64,000 bases of DNA from DASQZT01 sp963728965. Its GTDB lineage: Bacteria > Acidobacteriota > Terriglobia > Bryobacterales > Bryobacteraceae. Location: positions 682,001-746,000 of the forward strand of contig CAVSMH010000008.1 of NCBI GenBank assembly GCA_963728965.1. The letters are read 5' to 3'. How positions within the stretch are numbered: position 1 is the stretch's first letter; every line of letters starts with the position of its first letter. Below the pieces are notes generated by a model, which did not search any database, was not told the DNA's origin, and saw nothing but the letters and a program-made list of their open reading frames with translations. The translations under genes and the position numbers were made by a program. This document shows positions 17,619-24,821 of this stretch, in pieces.

Positions 17619-20006
17619 ATGAGCCAACTGGCAACCAGTACATCGCCATCCGCAACGCTCAGCCCTGACGAATTGCGCGTCATGGACGCCTACTGGCGCG
17701 CTGCCAACTACCTGTCCGTGGGGCAGATCTACCTCTACGACAACCCGTTGCTCAAAGAGCCCCTCAAGCTCGAGCACATCAAGCCCCGCCTGCTCGGCCA
17801 CTGGGGGACCACGCCCGGTCTGAATTTCATCTACGTTCATGCCAACCGCGTGATCCGGAAGTACGACCTGGATATGATTTACGTCACCGGACCCGGCCAC
17901 GGGGGTCCCGGGCTGGTCGCCAACACCTACCTGGAAGGCACCTACAGCGAGTTTTATCCGAACGTGCCCGAAACCGAGGCGGGCATGAAGCGGCTTTTTA
18001 CGCAATTCTCGTTTCCCGGCGGCATCCCCAGCCACGTGGCGCCCGAAACCCCTGGGTCGATCCACGAAGGCGGCGAGCTCGGCTACTCCCTGCTGCACGC
18101 TTACGGCGCGGTCTTCGACAACCCCGGGCTGTTCGTATGCTGCGTCATCGGCGATGGCGAGGCTGAAACGGGGCCGTTGGCGACAAGCTGGCACTCCAAC
18201 AAGTTCACCAACCCGGCGCGCGACGGCGCGGTGATCCCCATCCTGCACCTGAACGGCTACAAAATCGCCGGGCCCACGGTGCTGGCGCGGATGTCGAGCG
18301 ACGAACTCCGCGACCTTCTTGAAGGATACGGCTACCATCCTTACTTCGTGGAGGGCGACGATCCGCCCGCCATGCACGAACTCATGGCCACCACCTTCGA
18401 CACCGTGATCGAAGAAATCCAAACCATCCAGCGCGACGTCCGGTCCCACGGATTCTCCCAGTTCCGCCCCACGCCCATGATCGTGCTCCGCAGCCCCAAA
18501 GGCTGGACCGGGCCGAAGGTCGTCGGAGGCGTCCAGGTGGAGGGCACCTTCCGGGCGCACCAGGTGCCGCTCGCCGACATGGCATCCAAGCCGCACCACG
18601 TGCAGATGCTGGAAGGGTGGATGAAAAGCTACCGGCCCGAAGAGCTGTTCGATTCCACCGGCCGGCTGAATGCCGAACTGGCTGCCCTGGCCCCCCAGGG
18701 CAATCGCCGCATGGGCGCGAATCCGCATGCCAACGGCGGCCTGCTGCTGAAAGACCTGATTCTGCCGGCGTTCACCGGCTATGCCGTCGCGGTGCCGCGG
18801 CCCGGCTCGGTTTTTGCGGAAGCCACGCGCGTGATGGGGCACTTCATCAGGGACGTGATGAAGCTCAACATGGACGCCCGCAACTTCCGCCTGGTGGGCC
18901 CCGACGAAACGGTATCCAACCGCCTCGACTCGGTACTCGAAGTGACCGACCGCGTCTCCACGGAAACGATCTACCCGTTCGACGACCACGTCAGCCACGA
19001 CGGCCGCATCATGGAGGTGCTCAGCGAGCACATGTGCCAGGGCTGGCTGGAGGGCTATCTGCTCACCGGCCGGCACGGCTTCTTTTCCTGCTACGAGGCC
19101 TTCATCCACATCATCGATTCGATGTTCAACCAGCATGCCAAGTGGCTGAAGACCACCCGCGAGATCAAGTGGCGCCGGCCGGTGGCTTCGCTCAACTACC
19201 TGCTCACGTCTCACGTGTGGCGCCAGGATCACAACGGCTTCAGCCACCAGGACCCCGGTTTCATCGACCACGTGGTGAATAAGAAAGCCGACGTGGTGCG
19301 TGTCTATCTCCCCCCCGACGCCAACACCCTGCTCTCGGTCGCCGACCACTGCCTGCGCAGCCGCAACTACGTCAACGTCATCGTCTCGGGGAAGCAGCCC
19401 GGCCTGCAGTGGCTGGATATGGAGTCGGCCATCCTCCACTGCACGGCAGGAATCGGCATCTGGGGATGGGCGAGCAACGATCAGGGAGTGGAGCCCGACG
19501 TGGTGATGGCGTGCTGCGGCGACGTCCCGACGCTCGAGACCATGGCCGCCGTGGACCTGCTGCGAAGGAACTTGCCCGACCTCAAAATCCGCGTCGTCAA
19601 TGTGGTGGACCTCATGACCCTGCAACCGTCCACCGAGCATCCCCACGGCCTCTCGGATCGCGAGTTCGACTCCATTTTCACCTCCGACAAGCCGGTGGTA
19701 TTCGCCTTCCACGGCTATCCCTGGCTGATCCACCGGCTCACCTACCGCCGCACCAATCACCACAACCTGCACGTGCGCGGCTATAAAGAGGAGGGCACCA
19801 CCACCACGCCTTTCGACATGACGGTGTTGAACGATCTCGACCGCTTTCACCTCGCCGGCGACGCCGTGGACCGTGTGCCGCGCGTACACGACCGGGCCGC
19901 GCATTTCAAGCAGTCCTTGCGCGACAAACTGATCGAGCACAAGCGCTACATTGTCAAGCACGGCGAGGACATGCCCGAAGTGCGCGACTGGAAATGGCCG
20001 CACTGA
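17619..20006 (+). CDS. xfp: Xylulose-5-phosphate/fructose-6-phosphate phosphoketolase
   Basis: This is a 795-residue thiamine-diphosphate enzyme that splits Xu5P (and/or F6P) with phosphate to acetyl-phosphate plus GAP or E4P. It shows the family signatures: WRAANYLSVGQIYL at the N-terminus, ITGPGHGGPG-like VTGPGHGGPGLVANTY, GGELGYSLLHAYGA, and the TPP-binding GDGEAETGPLATSWHSNKF. The length fits the family at about 800 residues. The acetate kinase gene overlaps its end by 13 bases, so acetyl-phosphate would be converted directly to acetate plus ATP. The ThiD product upstream makes a precursor of its TPP cofactor, though co-regulation is speculative. Confidence 0.95.
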   Translation: MSQLATSTSPSATLSPDELRVMDAYWRAANYLSVGQIYLYDNPLLKEPLKLEHIKPRLLGHWGTTPGLNFIYVHANRVIRKYDLDMIYVTGPGHGGPGLVANTYLEGTYSEFYPNVPETEAGMKRLFTQFSFPGGIPSHVAPETPGSIHEGGELGYSLLHAYGAVFDNPGLFVCCVIGDGEAETGPLATSWHSNKFTNPARDGAVIPILHLNGYKIAGPTVLARMSSDELRDLLEGYGYHPYFVEGDDPPAMHELMATTFDTVIEEIQTIQRDVRSHGFSQFRPTPMIVLRSPKGWTGPKVVGGVQVEGTFRAHQVPLADMASKPHHVQMLEGWMKSYRPEELFDSTGRLNAELAALAPQGNRRMGANPHANGGLLLKDLILPAFTGYAVAVPRPGSVFAEATRVMGHFIRDVMKLNMDARNFRLVGPDETVSNRLDSVLEVTDRVSTETIYPFDDHVSHDGRIMEVLSEHMCQGWLEGYLLTGRHGFFSCYEAFIHIIDSMFNQHAKWLKTTREIKWRRPVASLNYLLTSHVWRQDHNGFSHQDPGFIDHVVNKKADVVRVYLPPDANTLLSVADHCLRSRNYVNVIVSGKQPGLQWLDMESAILHCTAGIGIWGWASNDQGVEPDVVMACCGDVPTLETMAAVDLLRRNLPDLKIRVVNVVDLMTLQPSTEHPHGLSDREFDSIFTSDKPVVFAFHGYPWLIHRLTYRRTNHHNLHVRGYKEEGTTTTPFDMTVLNDLDRFHLAGDAVDRVPRVHDRAAHFKQSLRDKLIEHKRYIVKHGEDMPEVRDWKWPH

Positions 20007-21154
20007 AAAACATCCTGGTGCTGAACGGCGGATCGAGCAGTATCAAGGCGCGCCTGTTCCGCTGCGAAGGTGCGGGCCTCGTTCCGGTATGGCAGGCGCA
20101 AGCCGATTTCAACCACGCCGCCCGCTCGCCGGCGGAGCTCATCCAACCGCTGCTGGAGCCGCTGTGGAAGGGGCCGGGTGCGCCGTTGGGCGGGCCCGCG
20201 GACGTGCACGCGGCCGGCCATCGCATCGTGCACGGCGGGAAGGCATTCCGGCAGAGCACGCGCGTCACGCCCGAGGTGAAGGCCACCATTGCCCAACTGG
20301 CCAGTTTCGCCCCCGAGCACAACCTGCTCGAAGTGGAAGGCATCGAAGCCGTGGAGCGGCTGCTGCCGCCGGCTACGCCCCAACTGGCGGTCTTCGACAC
20401 CGCCTTCCACAGTACGCTCGAACCAGCGGCCTATACGTATCCCGGCCCTTATGAGTGGCTCGACCAGGGCATCCGCCGCTACGGGTTCCACGGCATCAGC
20501 CACCAGTACGTTTCGCGACGCTGCGCCGAAGTGCTGGGCCGCGACCTCGCCTCGCTGCGCATGATCACCTGTCATCTGGGCAGCGGCTGTTCGCTGGCCG
20601 CGGTCCGCGACGGCCGCTGTGTTCAGACCACCATGGGGTTCACCCCGCTCGCCGGCCTGATGATGGGCACGCGATCGGGCTCGGTGGATCCGGGCATTCT
20701 GATCCACCTGGTGCGCCACTGCGGCTCGACTGCCGAAGATCTCGACCGGATCCTCAACAAGGAGTCCGGCCTGAAGGGCATCTCCGGGGTCTCCGGCGAC
20801 ATGCGCGAGGTGCTGGCCGCGCGGGAACAGGGCAACCCGCGCGCCTGCCTGGCGTTCGACCTCTTCATCGAGCGACTCTGCGCCTCGATCGGGTCGCTGC
20901 TGCCCTCGCTCGGTGGCCTCGATACGCTGGTCTTCACCGCCGGCGTGGGCGAGCACAGTCCACCGGTGCGCCGCGCCGCGGCCGCGCGCCTGGCTTTTCT
21001 CGGCGTCATGCTCGACCCGCGCCGGAACGACGCTCGTGAGCCGCCCGACCGTGAGATCTCCGACGCGGCCTCCGCCGTAGGCGTGCTGGTGATCCGCACC
21101 GAGGAGGAACTCGAGATCGCCCGGGAAGTCCGACGCGCCTTCGGCCCGGCCTGA
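19994..21154 (+). CDS. ackA: Acetate kinase
   Basis: The 386-residue ASKHA-fold kinase interconverts acetyl-phosphate and acetate. Its start ILVLNGGSSSIKARLF is the phosphate-binding loop. RYGFHGISHQYVSRR and TCHLGSGCSLAAVRDGRC are classic acetate-kinase motifs, with GFTPLAGLMMGTRSG and FTAGVGEHSPPVR further on. It starts inside the last 13 bases of the phosphoketolase gene in another frame, so the two are translationally coupled and form a phosphoketolase-acetate kinase bypass. Confidence 0.95.
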   Translation: MAALKNILVLNGGSSSIKARLFRCEGAGLVPVWQAQADFNHAARSPAELIQPLLEPLWKGPGAPLGGPADVHAAGHRIVHGGKAFRQSTRVTPEVKATIAQLASFAPEHNLLEVEGIEAVERLLPPATPQLAVFDTAFHSTLEPAAYTYPGPYEWLDQGIRRYGFHGISHQYVSRRCAEVLGRDLASLRMITCHLGSGCSLAAVRDGRCVQTTMGFTPLAGLMMGTRSGSVDPGILIHLVRHCGSTAEDLDRILNKESGLKGISGVSGDMREVLAAREQGNPRACLAFDLFIERLCASIGSLLPSLGGLDTLVFTAGVGEHSPPVRRAAAARLAFLGVMLDPRRNDAREPPDREISDAASAVGVLVIRTEEELEIAREVRRAFGPA

Positions 21155-21241
21155 CACGCGGCATTTCCGCTCGCGCGGGTTGTGGCTCGCGAGCCCGATG
21201 ACGCATACTAAATCAAGCGGGTGTCTTTTCTTCCGGCGCTC

Positions 21242-21562
21242 ATGTCTACTCCGTTGGTTACTCCCGATGTTGAAGTGACCCAGCGGGACCAGTTGGTTCC
21301 GCTGTACCGCGTGGTCCTTCTGGACGATAACGATCACACGTACGACTACGTCATCGAGATGTTGCAGAAGATCTTCATCTTCAGCCTGGAGCAGGCGTAC
21401 CAGCACGCCGAGGAGGTCGACCGGCGGGGCCGCACGGTGCTGATCACGTGCGAGCTGCGCGAGGCGGAGTTCGCGCGCGACCAGATTCACAGCTACGGTC
21501 CGGACTGGCGGCTGGCACGCTCCCAAGGGTCGATGTCGGCGGTGGTCGAACCGGCGGGTTGA
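21242..21562 (+). CDS. clpS: ATP-dependent Clp protease adaptor ClpS
   Basis: The approximately 106-residue protein has the ClpS core: PLYRVVLLDDNDHTYDYVI (the NDxHT region that binds N-degrons), IFIFSLEQAYQHAEEVDRRG and VLITCELREAEFARDQIHSYG. It delivers N-end-rule substrates to ClpAP. I prefer ATG 21242; a GTG at 21221 would add seven residues, and neither has a strong ribosome-binding site. clpA is not nearby. It is convergent with the next gene, with a gap of 11 bases. Confidence 0.85.
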   Translation: MSTPLVTPDVEVTQRDQLVPLYRVVLLDDNDHTYDYVIEMLQKIFIFSLEQAYQHAEEVDRRGRTVLITCELREAEFARDQIHSYGPDWRLARSQGSMSAVVEPAG

Positions 21563-21573
21563 ACGCGGCGGGA

Positions 21574-22224
21574 TTACTTGACGCGGATGGAGAATTTCTC
21601 CCGATCGGTGCGGCCGGCGCCGTCGAAAGCCACCAGCGTGTATTTCATGGTCACCGAAGGGTAAAACCGGTTGCAGTTCTTTTCAAGCGGCGGGAGCGCC
21701 ATTCCCAACGGCTCCAGGCGAACGCCTTTGGCGTGGTCTACCCCGTAACAAATGGTGACCGGCTCGCCGCGGCGGACTTCGTCGTGGCTGACCGCGACAT
21801 ATTGGATGTGGGGCGGAGCGGGTTTCACGGAGAGCTGGAAGGAGGCCGAGTCGTGGGTGCCGTCGAAGCCCTCGGCGAACAGGGTGTAGGTGGTGTCCTG
21901 TTTCGGATTCACCCAGAAACACCGGTTGAGCGAAGGCGTGAGATCCTCGACGGGCGGCGAGATGCGTACGGATTTCGCATTGCGGACGCCGTAGCAGATG
22001 ATGTTGCGCTCAGCGTCCGTCATATCGCCCGCGCGGGCGTAGAACTGAGTGATCTTGACGGCCGTACCGGTGCTCTCGACGGGCTCGGTTTCGGCGCGGT
22101 GGTGGTTGGCCCGCAGGGCGCGGTTCATGCGCAGGGTGTCCTCATGCCGCTGGAGCCACGTCCAGCCGAGGTATGCCGCCCCCAACACGAGCGTTACCGC
22201 CAAACTGAGGGCAATCCGTCTCAT
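21574..22224 (-). CDS. Membrane-anchored protein with two tandem Ig-like domains
   Basis: The 216-residue protein has an N-terminal transmembrane/signal segment (ALSLAVTLVLGAAYLGW), then two homologous domains of about 70 residues. Domain 1 runs ITQFYARAGDM to YTLFAEGFDG and domain 2 IQYVAVSHDEV to YTLVAFDGAG. Each carries a Cys in ICYGV followed 20-25 residues later by another Cys (NRCFW, NCNRFY), a likely disulfide. I do not recognise the family. The sterol-desaturase-family gene lies 61 bases upstream on the same strand. Confidence 0.65.
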   Translation of the reverse strand: MRRIALSLAVTLVLGAAYLGWTWLQRHEDTLRMNRALRANHHRAETEPVESTGTAVKITQFYARAGDMTDAERNIICYGVRNAKSVRISPPVEDLTPSLNRCFWVNPKQDTTYTLFAEGFDGTHDSASFQLSVKPAPPHIQYVAVSHDEVRRGEPVTICYGVDHAKGVRLEPLGMALPPLEKNCNRFYPSVTMKYTLVAFDGAGRTDREKFSIRVK

Positions 22225-22285
22225 CTGAGGGTTAGAGGCCGCGGACGATCCGTAAGTTGCATGATTTTCGGACCTGCTCCAGCTC

Positions 22286-23545
22286 TTATGCCGGAGACGG
22301 CGCCGGGGTCCTGGCGAACCACGTGGAGGCCGCCAGCCAGGCCAGCGAGATCAGCGTGAAGCCTTCGATGGAAAACACCAGCCGGGGATCGCGGGCCGCC
22401 CCGAACCAGGACCCGGCCAGCAGAACGGCAGTTCCGGTGAGGGCCATCCGCGCCGCCTCGACCAGGATGAACTCGCGTCGGTTCTCGAGAATCCCGCCCA
22501 GAGTCAGCAGGCCGGCCAGAATGAACGCGAAGTAGAGCCCGTTCAGCCAGCCGGCCTGGCGGGGCAACACCGCCAGGAAGTGGTCGTCGGCGGCGATGAG
22601 CGCGGCTGCCTGGAGCAGCGCGTAGAGGTTGAAGGCGAGCGTCCGCGGAGGGTCGAAACGGGTGAAATCGCGTCGCGGATCGTAATCCGGTTTGGGGAAT
22701 CGCCGGGCCACATCGGCAGGGCGCCAGCCCGGGGCAGCGAACCAGACACGGAGCTTGTCGCTCCAGCGGCCTGCGTGCCAGGCGTCCTTTGCCATCGCCC
22801 AGTAGTAGTGCAGGTTGGCCCATACCGGGTTCCAGCTCCGGAGCTGGCCGCGAATGCCGTAAATGGGCGGCTCTTCGTCCAACTCCTCCTGGAAGGTGCC
22901 GAACAGGCGGTCCCAGATGAGAAACACGCCGACGTAGTTCCGGTCCAGATAGATGTCGTTCTGGGCGTGGTGAACGCGGTGATTGGAGGGAGTCTGCACC
23001 CACCGGTCGAGGAAGCCGAGGCGGCCGATGAGCCGTGTGTGCGGCCAGAACTGGTAGAAGAGCTGGGCCACACCGACGAGCAGAAACACGCCCATGGGGA
23101 CGCCCGCGAGGGCGATCGGCACGTAGAAGATCCAGTTGAGGAGCGCGCCTGTGCCCGGCTGGCGGAGAGCGGTGGTGAGGTTGAACTCCTCGCTCTGGTG
23201 ATGAACTACGTGCGAGGCCCAGAACAGCCCCACCGTGTGGCCGAAGCGATGCTGCCAGTAATAGCAGAAGTCATAGAAGACAAAGGCGAATACCCAGGTT
23301 CCCCAGTGGCCTGCGGGGAGCTGCACCGGGGCGTGCTCGAAGACCTGCTGATACGCATACAGGCCGAGGAAGCCGAAGAACACCCGCATACCGGTGCTGA
23401 TGATGCCGCAGCTCAGGCTGTTGATGGCGTCGGCGAGTCGGTAGTAGCACGTGCGACGGGTGAAGTTCAGCGCAAATTCGATGGCGATCAGCGCGAAGAA
23501 GACCGGAATGGCGAAACCCACCGCACGGGCGTAAGTGCTCTCCAC
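22286..23545 (-). CDS. Sterol desaturase / fatty acid hydroxylase superfamily membrane protein
   Basis: This integral membrane di-iron enzyme of about 419 residues carries histidine clusters HRFGH, HVVHH and NHRVHH in the expected order and spacing. Several hydrophobic helices lie at the N-terminus and a three-to-four-helix tail at the C-terminus. The family hydroxylates or desaturates sterols, hopanoids or lipid acyl/alkyl chains. The substrate here is unknown. GTG 23545 has a good GAGGGG site just upstream and is my choice; ATG 23566 would add seven residues. The frame stays open further upstream but is not protein-like there. Confidence 0.85.
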   Translation of the reverse strand: MESTYARAVGFAIPVFFALIAIEFALNFTRRTCYYRLADAINSLSCGIISTGMRVFFGFLGLYAYQQVFEHAPVQLPAGHWGTWVFAFVFYDFCYYWQHRFGHTVGLFWASHVVHHQSEEFNLTTALRQPGTGALLNWIFYVPIALAGVPMGVFLLVGVAQLFYQFWPHTRLIGRLGFLDRWVQTPSNHRVHHAQNDIYLDRNYVGVFLIWDRLFGTFQEELDEEPPIYGIRGQLRSWNPVWANLHYYWAMAKDAWHAGRWSDKLRVWFAAPGWRPADVARRFPKPDYDPRRDFTRFDPPRTLAFNLYALLQAAALIAADDHFLAVLPRQAGWLNGLYFAFILAGLLTLGGILENRREFILVEAARMALTGTAVLLAGSWFGAARDPRLVFSIEGFTLISLAWLAASTWFARTPAPSPA

Positions 23546-23629
23546 GCGTCCCCTCGTGAACATCATAGCGCCATCGGGTGCGGCCTGAGCGCGCCGGTGG
23601 CGCATGCTGGGTCCGAGGGAGAACCATCC

Positions 23630-23749
23630 ATGACCGGCGGGACGAGTGCGCAGTCCTCGGCGGAGGATTACCGCATCATTAATGAGAGGATCTCGGCCCG
23701 CATGGGCGGGGGCTCTGGCCCTGGCGTGAGGGTTGCTTCCCATGGGTGA
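23630..23749 (+). CDS. Possible 39-residue small protein upstream of chemosensory genes
   Basis: A short frame starts at an ATG with a good GAGGGAGA site seven bases upstream. It encodes a hydrophilic peptide containing AEDYRIINERISARMGGG, a plausible helix followed by a Gly-rich tail. It would be the first gene before the HDOD gene. There is no family recognition, so this may be chance. Confidence 0.3.
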   Translation: MTGGTSAQSSAEDYRIINERISARMGGGSGPGVRVASHG

Positions 23750-23819
23750 AGATCGAATAAATTTTCGACCGGCTGTATTGTTCTGGCGGCGGGCGGCCGA
23801 TAGTACTGTTGGAGGACAC

Positions 23820-24665
23820 ATGTCCGATCTATTCGCTCGCCCCAAAGCGCCTTGGGCGCTCCGCCTGGTGCCGCCGTTCCCGGCGGTGGCGCACCGTGTT
23901 ATGAGCCTGGTCAGCCAGGAAGATGTCAGCATCCACCAGTTGGGCGAACTGGTGAAAATGGACGCGTCATTTGCCGCCGAGCTGCTGCGTTTCGCCAATT
24001 CGGCCCTGTTTGGTTCGCGGCGCGCGGTCAGGAATCTGCCGCACGCCATCAGCATGGTTGGCCTGGACCGCGTCAAGACCATGGCCACCTTCGTGGCGAT
24101 GAATCGGATGGTGCGTGCCTCGGTGCGCATGGAAGCCCTGCGCAAAGTATGGATTCACAGCCTCGTCACGGCGGTGATTGCCGAGGAAGCCGGGCGAGCG
24201 ATGCGTCTGGAGAGCGACGCCGCTTATACCGTCGGCCTGCTGCACAACCTTGGAACGCTCGGCATGATGTCGGCGTACCCGGATGAATACTCGCGGATGC
24301 TGGAAGTGTCCAACGACTTCGGGTTCGACCTGCTGGAGACCGAACGGGACCTGTTCGAGATTGATCATTGCGCCGCCGGAGCCTATCTGGCGCAGGATTG
24401 GGACTTCCCGGATGAACTCGCGGCGGCGCTCGCCACCCACCATGACGAACCGATCCCGGGCGAAACCAGCTTGTACAACGTGATCAAAGTAAGCTGGCGG
24501 CTGGCGGATACGCTGGGTTATGCCGCGTTCTCGCCGGACCGGCTCTGGCCGTACGACGACCTCATCGCTTTTCTGCCCCGCGTGAAAACCACCTGGCTGG
24601 GCGAATCAGCCGAAAGTGCCAAAGCGGAACTGGACCATCGCCTGGCCGGTGCGCCAATCCAGTGA
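23820..24665 (+). CDS. HDOD-domain protein
   Basis: The 281-residue protein is built on an HDOD domain (LVPPFPAVAHRVMSLV, then LVKMDASFAAELLRFANSALFG and ISMVGLDRVKTMATFVAM), with a remnant HD-like LLHNLGTLGMM and ATHHDEP. HDOD proteins are non-catalytic HD relatives found in signalling and chemosensory loci. ATG 23820 has a strong GGAGGA seven bases before it. It is the first well-supported gene of the chemosensory operon, suggesting an output or regulatory partner of CheA. Confidence 0.85.
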   Translation: MSDLFARPKAPWALRLVPPFPAVAHRVMSLVSQEDVSIHQLGELVKMDASFAAELLRFANSALFGSRRAVRNLPHAISMVGLDRVKTMATFVAMNRMVRASVRMEALRKVWIHSLVTAVIAEEAGRAMRLESDAAYTVGLLHNLGTLGMMSAYPDEYSRMLEVSNDFGFDLLETERDLFEIDHCAAGAYLAQDWDFPDELAAALATHHDEPIPGETSLYNVIKVSWRLADTLGYAAFSPDRLWPYDDLIAFLPRVKTTWLGESAESAKAELDHRLAGAPIQ

Positions 24666-24821
24666 TTTTGTTTTGGGTTGGTGTCGGAGCGTGGTCGTTT
24701 CCAGGATTTCACCGATAAGTCGATAGACGCACAATTCAAGCCGGCGTTGGCCCGGCGCAGGGCACAGAGCCGTCGGATGTCGCGGCCGCCACGATTTCGT
24801 ATTCACGGAGCAATCGAAGAA

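Noticed and set aside
17610..20003. 797-codon minus-strand frame opposite phosphoketolase
   Set aside because: It mirrors the whole phosphoketolase gene and has low-complexity His/Val/Arg-rich content without motifs.
19946..21526. Long minus-strand frame opposite acetate kinase and clpS
   Set aside because: It crosses two well-supported plus-strand genes and shows no protein family features.
23567..24145. Upstream extension of the sterol-desaturase-family frame
   Set aside because: It runs antisense through the HDOD gene and lacks protein-like composition.
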